64,000 nucleotides of DNA from Apostichopus japonicus (lineage: Eukaryota; Echinodermata; Holothuroidea; Aspidochirotida; Stichopodidae), in the NCBI RefSeq assembly GCF_037975245.1, contig NC_092583.1, positions 5,925,264-5,989,263 of the forward strand, written 5' to 3'. The notes under the pieces are model-generated. The model saw only the letters and a program-made list of their open reading frames with translations. It was not told the DNA's origin and searched no databases. The translations under genes and the position numbers were made by a program. Position 1 is the stretch's first letter, and every line of letters begins with the position of its first letter. Shown piece after piece: positions 1-13,109 of this stretch.

Positions 1-350
1 AATGTGCGGTACCGATAAATAGAATGTGCGGTTCATCTAAATAGAATGTGCGGTACTGATAAATCAAATGTGTGGTACCGATAAATCGAATGTGCGGTAC
101 CAATTAATCGATCGTGCTGTACCGATCAATCGAATGTGCGGTACCGATCAATCGAATGTGCGGTACCGTTAAATGGAATGTGCGTTGCCATTTAATCGAT
201 TTTGCTTTACCGATCAATCAAATGTGTGGTTCCGATAAATCGAATGTGCGTTGCCGATAAATCGAATGTGCGGTACCGATCAATCGAATGTGCGGTACCG
301 ATAAATCGAATGTGCGGTATACATCAATCGAATGAGCGGTACCGATAAAT

Positions 351-614
351 CGATTGTGCCGTGCCGTTAAACCTAATGTGCGTTCCCGATCAATCGAATG
401 TGCGGTACCGATCAATCGAATGTGCGGTACCGATATATCGAATGTGCGGTATCCATCAAACGAATGTGCGGTACCGATAAATCGATTGTGCCGTGCCGTT
501 AAACCTAATGTGCGTTGCCGATCAATCGAAAGTGCGGTACCGTTCAATCGAATGTGCGGTTCCAATAAATCGAATGTGCGGTACCGATCAATCGAATGTC
601 CGGTACCGATCAAT
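351..614 (+). repeat. 132-bp (6-monomer) subrepeat inside HOR-A
   Basis: CGATTGTGCCGTGCCGTTAA starts at 351 and again at 483, 132 bp (6 x 22) apart. The following monomers differ at several positions (CGTTCCC against CGTTGCC), so this is an older, more diverged local duplication than the 2090-bp HOR containing it. It is repeated in HOR-A copy 2 at 2441 and 2573. Confidence 0.7.
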
Positions 615-898
615 CGAATGTGCGGTACCGATAAATAGAATGTGCGGTACATTTAAATCGAATGTGCGGTACCGATAAATCAAATGTGCGGTACCGATTA
701 ATCGAATGTGCGGTATCGATCAATGGAATGAGCGGTAAAGATAAATCGATTGTGCGGTGCCGTTAAATCCAATGTGCGGTGCCGATAAATCGAATGTGCG
801 GTACCGATCAATCGAATGTGCGGTACCAATTAATCGATCGTGCTGTACCGATCAATCGATTGTGCGGTACCGATCAATCGAATGTGCGGTACCGTTAA

Positions 899-1206
899 AT
901 CGAATGTGCGTTGCCGATAAATCGAATGTGCGGTACCGATCAGTCAAATGTGCGATACCGATCAATCGAATGTGCGGTACCGATCAATCGAATGTGCGGT
1001 ACCGATCAATCGAATGTGCGGTACCAATTAATCGAATGTGCGGTACCGTTAAATCGAATGTGCGTTGCCGATAAATCGAATGTGCGGTACCGATCAGTCA
1101 AATGTGCGATACCGATCAATCGAATGTGCGGTACCGATCAATCGAATGTGCGGTACCAATCAATCGAATGTGCGGAATCGATCAATCGAATGTGCGGTAC
1201 TGATCA
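899..1206 (+). repeat. 154-bp (7-monomer) subrepeat inside HOR-A
   Basis: A block that starts at CGAATGTGCGTTGCC and contains CGATCAGTCAAATGTGCG begins near 899 and again 154 bp (7 x 22) later, near 1053. A related block occurs near 1737. The pair recurs in HOR-A copy 2 (about 2989-3296), so this small duplication came before the 2090-bp one. Confidence 0.75.
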
Positions 1207-2090
1207 ATCGTATGTGCGGTACTGATCAATCGAATGTGCGGTACCAATGAATCGATTGTGCTGTACCCATCAATCGATTCTGCGGGACCGATCAATCGAT
1301 TGTGCGGTACCGATCAATCGATTTTGCTTTACCGATCAATCGAATGTGTGGTTCCGATAAATCGAATGTACGTTGCCGATAAATCGAATGTGCGGTGCCG
1401 TTAAATCGAATGTGCGGTGCCGATAAATCGAATATGCGGTATCGATCAATCGAACGTGCGGTACCAATTAATCGATCGTGCTGTACCGATCAATCGATTG
1501 TGCAGTACCGTTAAATAGAATGTGCGGTTCCAATAAATCGAATGTGCGGTACCGATAAATCAAATGTGCGGTACCGATTAATCGAATGTGCGGTATCGAT
1601 CAATGGAATGAGCGGTACCGATAAATCGATTGTGCTGTGCCGTTAAATCGAATGTGCGGTGCCGATAAATCGAATGTGCGGTACCGATCAATCGAATGTG
1701 CGGTACCGATCAATCGAATGTGCGGTACCGTTAAATCGAATGTGCGTTGCCGATAAATCGAATGTGCGGTACCGATCAGTCAAATGTGCGGTACCGATCA
1801 ATCGAATGTGCGGTACCGATCAATCGAATGTGCGGTACCGATCAATCGAAAGTGCGGTACCGATCAATCGAATGTGCGGTACCAATGAATCGAATGTGCG
1901 GTACCGATCAATCGAATGTACGGTACCGATCAATCGAATGTGCGGTACCGATAAATAGAATGTGAGGTTCATCTAAATAGAATGTGCGGTACCGATAAAT
2001 CAAATGTGTGGTACCGATAAATCGAATGTGCGGTGCCGATAAATCGAATGTGCGGTACCGATCAATAGAATGTGCGGTTCAGTTAAATAG

Positions 2091-3547
2091 AATGTGCGGT
2101 ACCGATAAATAGAATGTGCGGTTCATCTAAATAGAATGTGCGGTACTGATAAATCAAATGTGTGGTACCGATAAATCGAATGTGCGGTACCAATTAATCG
2201 ATCGTGCTGTACCGATCAATCGAATGTGCGGTACCGATCAATCGAATGTGCGGTACCGTTAAATGGAATGTGCGTTGCCATTTAATCGATTTTGCTTTAC
2301 CGATCAATCGAATGTGTGGTTCCGATAAATCGAATGTGCGTTGCCGATAAATCGAATGTGCGGTACCGATCAATCGAATGTGCGGTACCGATAAATCGAA
2401 TGTGCGGTATACATCAATCGAATGAGCGGTACCGATAAATCGATTGTGCCGTGCCGTTAAACCTAATGTGCGTTCCCGATCAATCGAATGTGCGGTACCG
2501 ATCAATCGAATGTGCGGTACCGATAAATCGAATGTGCGGTATCCATCAAACGAATGTGCGGTACCGATAAATCGATTGTGCCGTGCCGTTAAACCTAATG
2601 TGCGTTGCCGATCAATCGAAAGTGCGGTACCGTTCAATCGAATGTGCGGTTCCAATAAATCGAATGTGCGGTACCGATCAATCGAATGTCCGGTACCGAT
2701 CAATCGAATGTGCGGTACCGATAAATAGAATGTGCGGTACATTTAAATCGAATGTGCGGTACCGATAAATCAAATGTGCGGTACCGATTAATCGAATGTG
2801 CGGTATCGATCAATGGAATGAGCGGTAAAGATAAATCGATTGTGCGGTGCCGTTAAATCGAATGTGCGGTGCCGATAAATCGAATGTGCGGTACCGATCA
2901 ATCGAATGTGCGGTACCAATTAATCGATCGTGCTGTACCGATCAATCGATTGTGCGGTACCGATCAATCGAATGTGCGGTACCGTTAAATCGAATGTGCG
3001 TTGCCGATAAATCGAATGTGCGGTACCGATCAGTCAAATGTGCGATACCGATCAATCGAATGTGCGGTACCGATCAATCGAATGTGCGGTACCGATCAAT
3101 CGAATGTGCGGTACCAATTAATCGAATGTGCGGTACCGTTAAATCGAATGTGCGTTGCCGATAAATCGAATGTGCGGTACCGATCAGTCAAATGTGCGAT
3201 ACCGATCAATCGAATGTGCGGTACCGATCAATCGAATGTGCGGTACCAATCAATCGAATGTGCGGAATCGATCAATCGAATGTGCGGTACTGATCAATCG
3301 TATGTGCGGTACTGATCAATCGAATGTGCGGTACCAATGAATCGATTGTGCTGTACCCATCAATCGATTCTGCGGGACCGATCAATCGATTGTGCGGTAC
3401 CGATCAATCGATTTTGCTTTACCGATCAATCGAATGTGTGGTTCCGATAAATCGAATGTACGTTGCCGATAAATCGAATGTGCGGTGCCGTTAAATCGAA
3501 TGTGCGGTGCCGATAAATCGAATATGCGGTATCGATCAATCGAACGT
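2091..3547 (+). repeat. HOR-A copy 2 (partial)
   Basis: This is a near-identical second copy of bases 1-1457. Identity ends at about 3548, where copy 1 reads GAACGTGCGGTACCAATTA and this copy reads GAACGTGTGGTACCGATCA. The remaining 633 bp of the HOR-A unit (1458-2090) are not found downstream in order. The break may be an old unequal crossover or the edge of the last homogenised unit. Confidence 0.88.
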
Positions 3548-6500
3548 GTGGTACCGATCAATCGAATGTGTGGTACCGATCAATCGAATGTGCATTGCCA
3601 ATCAATCAAATGTGCGGTACCGACAAATCGATTGTGCGTTGCCTATAAATCGAATGTGCGGTACCGATCAATCGAATGTGCGTTACCGATCAATCGAATG
3701 TGCGGTATCGATAAATCGAATGTGCGGTGTATTTAAATAAAATTATCTGTACCGATAAATCGAAGGTGCGGTACCGATCAATCGAATGTGCGGTATCGAT
3801 TAATTGATTGTGCGGTACGGATAAATCGAATGTGCGTTCCCCATCAATCGAATGTGCGGTACCGATAAATCGAATGTGCGTTGCCGATAAATCGAATGTG
3901 CGGTAACGATAATTCGAATGTGCGGCACCGATCAATCGAACGTGCGTTCTCGATTAATCGATTATGCTTTACCGATCAATTGAATGTGCTTTACCGATCA
4001 ATCGAATGTGCGTTACCGATCAATCGAATGTGCGGTACATTTAAATCGAATGTGCGGTACCGTTAAATCGAATGTTCGGTGCCGATAAATCGATTATGCT
4101 TTACCAATCAATCGAATGTGCGTTGCCGATCAATCGAATGTGCGGTACCGATAAATCGAATGTGCGTTGCCGATAAATCGAATGTGCGGTACCGATCAAT
4201 CGAATGTGCGGTACCGATCAATCGAATGTGCTATGCCGATAAATCGAATGTGCGTTACCGATCAATCGCATGTGCGGTACCAATGAATCGATTGTGCTGT
4301 ACCGATCAATCGATTCTGCGGTACCGATCATTCGAATGTGCGGTACCGATCGATCGAATGTGCGTTTCCGATAAATCGAATGTACGGTACCGATCAATCG
4401 AATGTGCTGTACCGATAAATCGAATGTGCGGTACCGATCAATCGAATGTGCGGTACCGATGAATCGAATGTGCGGTACCGATAAATAGAATACGCGGTAC
4501 ATTTAAATAGAATGTGCGGTACCGATTAATCGATTATGCTTTACCGATCAATAGAATGTGTGGTACCGATTAATCGAATGTGCTATGCCGATAAATCGAA
4601 TGTGCGTTACCGATCAATGGAATGTGCTTTGCCATTTAATCGATTTTGCTTTACCGATCAATCGAAAGTGTGGTTCCGATAAATCGAATGTGCGTTGCCG
4701 ATAAATCGAATGTGCGGTACCGATAAATCGAATGTGCGTTGCCGATAAATCGAATGTGCGGTACCGATCAATCGAATGTGCGTTGCCGATCAATCAAATG
4801 TGCGGTACCGATAAATCGAATGTGCGTTCCCGATCAATGGATTGTGCGGTACCGATAAATCGAATGTTCGTTGCAGAAAAATCGAAAGTGCGGTACCGAT
4901 CAATCGAATGTGCGGTACCGATAAATCGAAAATGCGTTACAGATCAATCGAATGTGCGGTTCCAATAAATCGAATGTGCGGTACCGATCAATCGAATATT
5001 GCGTTGCCGATCAATCGGATTTGCGGTACCGATAAATCGAATGTGAGTTGCCGATTAATCGAATATGCGGTACCGATCAATCGAATGTGCTATACCGATC
5101 AATCGAATGTGCGGTATCGGTCAATCGATTGTGCGGCATCGATCAATCGAATGTGCGGTACCGTTAAATCGAATGTTTGTTGCCGATAAATCGACTATGC
5201 TTTACCGATCAATCGAATGTGCGGTACCAATTAATCGATTGTGCTGTACCGATCAATCGAATGTTCGGTATCGATCAATCGAATGTGCGCTACCGTTAAG
5301 TCGAATGTTCGTTGTCGATTAATCGACTATGCTTTACGATCAATCGAATGTGCGTTCCCTATAAATCGAATGAGCGAAAACCGATCAATAGAATGTGCGG
5401 TACCGATAAATCGAATGTGCGATACATTTAAATAGAATGTGCGCTACCTTTAAATCGAATGTGCGTTGCCTATAAATCGATTATGCTTTACCGATCAATC
5501 GAATGTGCGGTACCGATGAATCGAATGTGCGGTACATTTATATAGAATGTGCGGTACCGATAAATCAAATGTGTGGTACCGATCAATCGATTGTGCGGTA
5601 CCGATCAATCGAATGTGCGGTACCGATAAATCGAATGTGCGGTACATTTAAATAGAATGTGCGTTGCCGATAAATCAAATGTTTGCGGTACCGATCAAGC
5701 GAATGTGCGGTTTCGATCAATCGAAAATGCGGTACAGATCAATCGAATGTACGGTTCCAATAAATCGAATGGGCGGTACCGATAATTCGAATGTGCGGTA
5801 CCGATCAATCGAATTTGTGGTACCGATCAATCGAATGTGCGTTGTCGATAAATCGGATGTGAGGTACGGAGAAATCGAATGTGCGGTATCGATCAATCGA
5901 ATGTGCGTTACCGATAAATCGAATGTGCCATGCCGATAAATCGAATGTGCGTTATCGAATGTGCGCTATCGATAAATCGAAAGTGCTGTACCGATCAATC
6001 GAATGTGCGGTTCCAATAAATAGAATGTGCGGTACCGAAAAATCGAATGTTCGGTACCGATCAATCGAATGTGCGGTACCGATAAATCGAATGTGCGTTG
6101 CCTATCAATCGATTCTGCGGTACCGATCAATCGAATGTGCGGTACCGATCGATCGAATGTGCGGTACCGATAAATCCAATGTCAGTTGCCGATTAATAGA
6201 TTATGCGGTGTCGATCAATCGATTGTGCGGTGCCGATAAATCGAATGTGTGGTATTGCCCAATCGATTGTGCGGTACCGATAAATCGAATGTGCGTTCCC
6301 GATCAATAGAAGGTGCGGTACCGATAAATCGAATGTGCGGTACCGATAAATCGAGTGTGCGGTACCGATCAATCGAATGTGCGGTACCGATCAATCGAAT
6401 TTGTGGTACCGATCAATTGAATGTGCGTTGTCGATCAATTGGATGTGCGGTACCGAGAAATCGAATGTGCGGTACCGATCAATCGAATGTGCGGTTTCGA

Positions 6501-7774
6501 TCAATTGATTGTTCCGTACCGATAAATCGAATGTGCGTTACCGATAAATCGAATGTGCGATGTCGATCAATTGGATGTGCGGTACCGATCAATCGAATGT
6601 GCGGTACCGATCAATCGAATGTGCGTTCCCGATCAATCGAATGTGCGTTTCCGATAAATCGAATGTGCGTTACCGATAAATCGAATGTGCGGTACCGATC
6701 AGTCGAATGTGCCATGCCGATAAATGGAATGTGCGTTACCGATCAATCGAATGTGCATTACCGATAAATCGAATGTGCGGTTCATTTAAATAGAATATGC
6801 GGTACCGAAAGATCGAATGTGCGGTACCAATCAATCGAATGTGCGTTCCCGATCAATCGAATGTGCGTTACCGATAAATCGATTGTGCTGTGCCGTTGAC
6901 CTAAGTGCGTTGTCGATCAATCGAATGTGCGGTACCGATCAATCGAATGTGCGGTACCAATCAATCGAATGTGCGGTACCGATCGATCGAATGTGCGGTA
7001 CCGATAAATCGAATGTGCGTTGCCGATTAATAGATTATGCGGTGTCGATCAATCGAGTTTGCGGTACCGATCGATCGAATGTGCGTTTCCGATAAATCGA
7101 ATGTGCGTTGGCGATAAATCGAATGTGCGGTACCGATCAATCGAATGTGCGGCACCGATCAATCGAATGTGCGGTACCGATCAATCGAATGTGCGTTGTC
7201 GATTTATCCATTGGGCGGTACCGATCAATCGAATGTGCGCTACCGTTAAATCGAATGTGGGTTGGCTATTAATCGATTATGCTTTACCGATTAATCGAAT
7301 GTGCGGTACCGATAAATCGATTGTGCGATGCCGATTAATAGAAGGTGTCCGATGTCGATCAATCGAATGTGCGGTACCGATAAATCGAATGTGCGGTACC
7401 AATCAATCGAATGTGCGGTACCGATAAATAGAATGTGCGGTACATTTATATAGAATGTGCGGTACCGATAAATCAAATGTGCGGTACCGATCAATCGAAT
7501 GTGCGGTATCGATCAATCGAATGAGCGGTAGCGATCAATCAAATGTGTGGTACCGATCAATCGATTGTGCGGTACCGATCAATCGAATGTGCGGTACCGA
7601 TAAATCGAATGTGCGGTACATTTAAATAGAATGTGCGTTGCCGATAAATCAAATGTTTGCGGTACCGATCAAGCGAATGTGCGGTTTCGATCAATCGAAA
7701 ATGCGGTACAGATCAATCGAATGTACGGTTCCAATAAATCGAATGGGCGGTACCGATAATTCGAATGTGCGGTA
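3548..7774 (+). repeat. Diverged satellite zone with little HOR structure
   Basis: Monomers keep the 22-bp register and orientation but carry many private changes, such as GATTATGCTTTACC, CGATCGATCG, GGTCAATCG and a 3-base variation near 5008. Apart from 5567-5815 matching 7541-7789, I found no near-identical long copy elsewhere in the window. In many satellites such zones are older DNA not recently homogenised, often towards an array edge; here that is inference. No gene is visible. Confidence 0.8.
5567..5815 (+). repeat. About 250-bp module, copy 1 (second at 7541-7789)
   Basis: A stretch with the odd fragment AAATGTTTGCGGTACC, then GATCAAGCG, CGGTTTCGATC and CGATAATTCG, recurs 1974 bp downstream at 7541-7789. 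It is the only long, near-identical duplication I see inside the diverged left zone, and it abuts the start of HOR-B. That suggests the HOR-B expansion carried this segment. Confidence 0.8.
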
Positions 7775-7789
7775 CCGATCAATCGAATT
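7541..7789 (+). repeat. About 250-bp module, copy 2
   Basis: This matches 5567-5815 at a shift of 1974 bp, including the AAATGTTTGCGG irregularity and the TAATTCG monomer. At the right end copy 1 continues with TTTGTGGTACC and this copy with TTTGCGGTACC, where the sequence passes into HOR-B. Confidence 0.8.
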
Positions 7790-9057
7790 TGCGGTACCGA
7801 TAAATCGAATGTGCGTTGCCGATAAATCGAATGTGCGGTACCGATCAATCGAATGTGTGGTACCGATCAATCGAATGAGCGTTGCTGTGAAAGAGCGTAT
7901 GTGCGGTAAAGATTAATAGAATGTGCGGTACCGATCAATCGAATGTGTGGTACCGATCAATCGAATGTGCGGTACCGATAAATCGAATGTGCGGTACATT
8001 TAAATAGAATGTTCTTTCCCGATCAATCGAATGTGCGGTACCGATAAATCGAATGTGCGTTGCCGATAAATCGAATGTGCGGTACCGATCAATCGAATGT
8101 GCAGTGTATTTAAATAGAATATGTGGTACCGATCAATCGAATGTGCGGTACCGATCAATCGAATGTGCAGTGTATTTAAATAGAATATGTGGTACCGATA
8201 AATCGAATGTGCGGTACATTTAAATAGAATTTGCGGTACCGATCAATCGAATATGTGGTACCGATCAATCGAATGTGCGGTACCGATTAATAGAATGTGC
8301 GGTACCGATCAATCGATTGTGCGGTACCGATGAATCGAATGTGTGTTCCCGATCAATCGAATGTGCGGTACCGATAAATAGAATGTGCGGTGTATTTAAA
8401 TGGAATATGTGGTACCGATCAATCATATGTGCGGTACCGATCAATCGAAAGTGCGGTACCGATCAGTCGAATGTGCGGTACCGATCAATCTAATGTGCGT
8501 TGCCGATAAATCGAATGTGCGGTACCGATCAATCTAATGTGCGTACCGATCAATCGAATGTGCGGTACCGATAAATCGATTGTACGGTGCCGATTAATCG
8601 AATGTGTCCGATGTCGATCAATCGAATGTGCGGTTCCGGTCATTAGAATGTGCGGTACCGATCAATCGAATGTGCGGTACCGATAAATCGAATGTGCGTT
8701 GCCGATAAAAAGAATGTGTGTTCGAGATCAATCGAATGTGCGGTACCGATAAATCGATTGTGCCTTCCCGATCAATCGAATGTGCGTTACCGATCAATCG
8801 AATGTGCGGTCCCGATCAAACGAATATGCGGTACCGATCAATCGAATGTGCGGTACCGATCAATCGATTGTGCGGTACCGATCAATCGAATGTGCTGTCC
8901 CGATCAATCGAACGTGCGGTACCGATAAATCGAATGTGTGTTGCCGATCAATCTGATGTGCGTACGGATGAATCGAATGTGCGGTACCGATAAATCGATT
9001 GTACGTGCCGATTAATCGAATGTGTCCGATGTCGATCAATCGAATGTGCGGTACCGA

Positions 9058-9811
9058 TCAATAGAATGTGCGGTAACGATCTATCGAATGTGCGGTACCG
9101 ATAAATCGAATGTGCGTTGCTGATAAATAGAATGTGCGTTCGAGATCAATCGAATATGCGGTACCGATAAATCGAATGTGCGTTGCCGATAAATAGAATG
9201 TGCGGTACCAATCAATCGAATGTACGGTACCGATCAATCGAATGTGCGGTACCGATAAATCGTTTGTACGGTGCCCATTAATCGAATGTGTCCGATGTCG
9301 ATCAATCGAATGTGCGGTACCGATCATTAGAATGTGCGGTATCGATCAATCGAATGTGCGGTACCGATAAATCGATTGTACGTGCCGATTAATCGAATGT
9401 GTCCGATGTCGATCAATCGAATGTGCGGTACCGATCAATAGAATGTGGGGTAACGATCTATCGAATGTGCGGTACCGATAAATCGAATGTGCGTTGCTGA
9501 TAAATAGAATGTGCGTTCGAGATCAATCGAATATGCGGTACCGATAAATCGAATGTGCGTTGCCGATAAATAGAATGTGCGGTACCGATCAATCGAATGT
9601 GCGGTACCGATCAATCGAATGTGCGGTACCGATAAATCGTTTGTACGGTGCCCATTAATCGAATGTGTCCGATGTCGATCAATCGAATGTGCGGTACCGA
9701 TCAATAGAATGTGCGGTACCGATCAATCGAATGTGCGGTACCGATAAATCGAATGTGCGTTGCCGATAAATAGAATGTGTGTTCGAGATCAATCGAATAT
9801 GCGGCACCGAT
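9058..9811 (+). repeat. 377-bp tandem duplication in HOR-B
   Basis: Bases from about 9058 repeat at 9435. The unit is 377 bp, 3 bp more than 17 x 22, because it includes 24-bp and 21-bp monomers. The same pair occurs in HOR-B copy 2 at 14327 and 14704, so the duplication existed before the 5.3-kb unit was copied. One visible difference within the pair is GTGCGGTAACG against GTGGGGTAACG. Confidence 0.78.
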
Positions 9812-10239
9812 AAATCGAATTTGCCTTCCCGATCAATCGAATGTGCGTTACCGATCAATCGAATGTGCTTTGCCGATAAATCGAATGTGCGTTACCGATC
9901 AATCGAATGTGCGGTACCGATAAATCGAATGTGCGTTGCCGATAAATCGAATGTGCGGTACCGATCAATCGTACCGATCAATCGAATGTGCGGTACCGAT
10001 CAATCGAATGTGCGGTCCCGATCAAACGAATATGCGATACCGATTAATCGAATGTGCGGTACCGATCAATCGTACCGATCAATCGAATGTGCGGCACCGA
10101 TAAATCGAATTTGCCTTCCCGATCAATCGAATGTGCGTTACCGATCAATCGAATGTGCTTTGCCGATAAATCGAATGTGCGTTACCGATCAATCGAATGT
10201 GCGGTACCGATAAATCGAATGTGCGTTGCCGATAAATAG
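9779..10239 (+). repeat. Module with two 13-bp truncated monomers, copy 1
   Basis: This segment contains two junctions where CGATCAATCG runs straight into TACCGATCAATCG, leaving a 13-bp partial monomer, near 9970 and 10072. It recurs at 11838-12298 (shift 2059) and 15048-15508 (shift 5269), each with both junctions near 12031, 12131, 15241 and 15341. Shared rare junctions show common descent of the three modules. Confidence 0.8.
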
Positions 10240-11837
10240 AATGTGTGGTAACGATCTATCGAATGTGCGGTACCGATAAATCGAATGTGCGTTGCCGATA
10301 AATAGAATGTGCGTTCGAGATCAATCGAATGTGCGGTACCGATAAATCGAATTAGCGTTGCCGATAAATAGAATGTGCGGTACCGATCAATCGAATGTGC
10401 GGTACCGATCAATCAAATGTGCGGTTCCGATCAATCGAATGTGCGGTACCGATCAATCGAATGTGTGGTACCGATAAATCGTTTGTACGGTGCCCATTAA
10501 TCGAATGTGTCCGATGTCGATCAGTCGAATGTGTGGTACCGATCAATCGAATGAGCGTTGCTGTGAAAGAGCGTATGTGCGGTAAAGATTAATAGAATGT
10601 GCGGTACCGATCAATGGAATGTGTGGTACCAATCAATCGAATGTGCGTTGCCGTTAAATCGAGTGTACGGTGCCGATTAATCGAATGTGTCCGATGTCGA
10701 TCAGTCGAATGTGTGGTACCGATCAATCGAATGTGCGTTGCCGATAAATCGAGTGTACGGTCCGATTAATCGAATGTGTCCGATGTCGATCAGTCGAATG
10801 TGCGGTACCGATCAATCGAATGTGCGGTACCGATAAATCGAATATGCGTTCCCGATAAATAGAATGTGTGTTCGAGATCAATCGAATGTGCGGTACCGAT
10901 AAATCGAATGTGCCTTTTCCGATCAATCGAATGTGCGGTACCGATCAATCGAATGTGCTTTGCCGATAAATCGAATGTGCGTTACCGATCAATCGAATGT
11001 GCGGTACCGATAAATCGAATGTGCGTTGCCGATAAATCGAATGTGCGGTACCGATCAATCGAATGTGCGGTACCGATCAATCGAATGTGCGGTACCGATC
11101 AATAGAATGTGCGATCCCGATCAAACGAATATGCGGTACCCATCAATCGAATGTGCGGTACCGATCAATCGAATGTGCGGCACCGATCAATCGAATGTGC
11201 GGTACCGATCAATCGAATGTGCGGCACCGATCAATCGAATGTGCGGTACCGATAAATCGTTTGTACGGTGCCCATTAATGTGTCCGATGTCGATCAGTCG
11301 AATGTGTGGTACCGATCAATCGAATGAGCGTTGCTGTGAAAGAGCGTATGTGCGGTAAAGATTAATCGAATGTGCGGTACCGATCAATCGAATGTGTGGT
11401 ACCGATCAATCGAATGTGCGTTGCCGATAAATCGAATGTGCGGTACCGATCAATCGAATGTGCGGTACCGATAAATCGAATGTGCGTTGCCGATAAATCG
11501 AATGTGCGGTACCGATCAATCGAATGTGCGGTACCGATCAATCGAATGTGCAGTGTATTTAAATAGAATATGTGGTACCGATCAATCGAATGTGCGGTAC
11601 CGATCAATCGAATGTGCGTTGCCGATAAATAGAATGTGCGGTACCGATCAATCGAATGTGCGGTACCGATCAATCGAATGTGCGGTACCGATAAATCGTT
11701 TGTACGGTGCCCATTAATCGAATGTGTCCGATATCGATTAATCGAATGTGCGGTACCGATCATTAGAATGTGCGGTACCGATCAATCGAATGTGCGGTAC
11801 CGATCAATCGAATGTGCGTTGCCGATAAATAGAATGT

Positions 11838-12298
11838 GTGTTCGAGATCAATCGAATATGCGGCACCGATAAATCGAATTTGCCTTCCCGATCAATCGAA
11901 TGTGCGTTACCGATCAATCGAATGTGCTTTGCCGATAAATCGAATGTGCGTTACCGATCAATCGAATGTGCGGTACCGATAAATCGAATGTGCGTTGCCG
12001 ATAAATCGAATGTGCGGTACCGATCAATCGTACCGATCAATCGAATGTGCGGTACCGATCAATCGAATGTGCGGTCCCGATCAAACGAATATGCGATACC
12101 GATTAATCGAATGTGCGGTACCGATCAATCGTACCGATCAATCGAATGTGCGGCACCGATAAATCGAATTTGCCTTCCCGATCAATCGAATGTGCGTTAC
12201 CGATCAATCGAATGTGCTTTGCCGATAAATCGAATGTGCGTTACCGATCAATCGAATGTGCGGTACCGATAAATCGAATGTGCGTTGCCGATAAATAG
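11838..12298 (+). repeat. Module with two 13-bp truncated monomers, copy 2
   Basis: This is the second copy of 9779-10239 at a shift of 2059 bp. Past its right end the shift grows to 2323 bp (10395 to 12718), so about 264 bp, or 12 monomers, were gained between. The extra stretch at about 12427-12690 looks like a local duplication of flanking monomers. Confidence 0.78.
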
Positions 12299-13109
12299 AA
12301 TGTGCGGTAACGATCTATCGAATGTGCGGTACCGATAAATCGAATGTGCGTTGCCGATAAATAGAATGTGCGTTCGAGATCAATCGAATGTGCGGTACCG
12401 ATAAATCGAATGTGCGTTGCCGATAAATCGAATGTGCGGTACCGATCAATCGAATGTGCGGAACCGATCAATCAAATGTGCGGTTCCGGTCAATCGAATG
12501 TGCGGTACCGATCAATCGAATGTGCGGTACCGATAAATCGAATGTGCGTTGCCGATAAATAGAATGTGCGGTAACGATCTATCGAATGTGCGGTACCGAT
12601 AAATCGAATGTGCGTTGCCGATAAATAGAATGTGCGTTCGAGATCAATCGAATGTGCGGTACCGATAAATCGAATGTGCGTTGCCGATAAATAGAATGTG
12701 CGGTACCGATCAATCGAATGTGCGGTACCGATCAATCAAATGTGCGGTTCCGATCAATCGAATGTGCGGTACCGATCAATCGAATGTGTGGTACCGATAA
12801 ATCGTTTGTACGGTGCCCATTAATCGAATGTGTCCGATGTCGATCAGTCGAATGTGTGGTACCGAAAAATCGAATGAGCGTTGCTGTGAAAGAGCGTATG
12901 TGCGGTAAAGATTAATAGAATGTGCGGTACCGATCACTGGAATGTGTGGTACCAATCAATCGAATGTGCGTTGCCGATAAATCGAGTGTACGGTGCCGAT
13001 TAATCGAATGTGTCCGATGTCGATCAGTCGAATGTGTGGTACCGATCAATCGAATGTGCGTTGAAGATCAATCGAATGAGCGTTGCCGTGAAAGAGCGTA
13101 TGTGCGTTA

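Larger units (their letters stand above)
1..2090 (+). repeat. HOR-A copy 1 (2090 bp = 95 monomers)
   Basis: Base 1 matches base 2091 and the match continues for about 1,457 bases. The period is 2090 bp, exactly 95 x 22, so this unit has no net length change. In the matched part I noticed three substitutions: positions 220, 436 and 770 against 2310, 2526 and 2860. The unit is rich in variants that are scarce further right: CGTTAAATCG, CCGTTAAACC, TTGCTTTACC and TGCTGTACC. The left end is cut by the window edge, so the phase of the unit is arbitrary. Confidence 0.9.
7775..13109 (+). repeat. HOR-B copy 1 (about 5335 bp)
   Basis: This long unit matches the DNA from 13110 onward, first at a shift of 5335 bp and, after about 8700, at 5269 bp. 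The 66-bp change equals three monomers missing from the second copy. Diagnostic monomers are the 24-bp TGTCCGATGTCGATC type, the GTTCGAGATC type, and the longer GCTGTGAAAGAGCG type at 7887, 10563, 11336, 12886 and 13088. The unit contains its own duplications: a 377-bp pair at 9058, and a segment at 9779-10239 repeated at 11838-12298. Confidence 0.82.

Noticed and set aside
2194-2742. Longest reverse-strand frame (182 codons)
   Set aside because: It is open only because GATAAATCG-type monomers happen to fall in the phase where GATCAATCG would give TGA. Its counterpart in HOR-A copy 1 (218-652) is shorter owing to single-base differences, so there is no sign of conservation.
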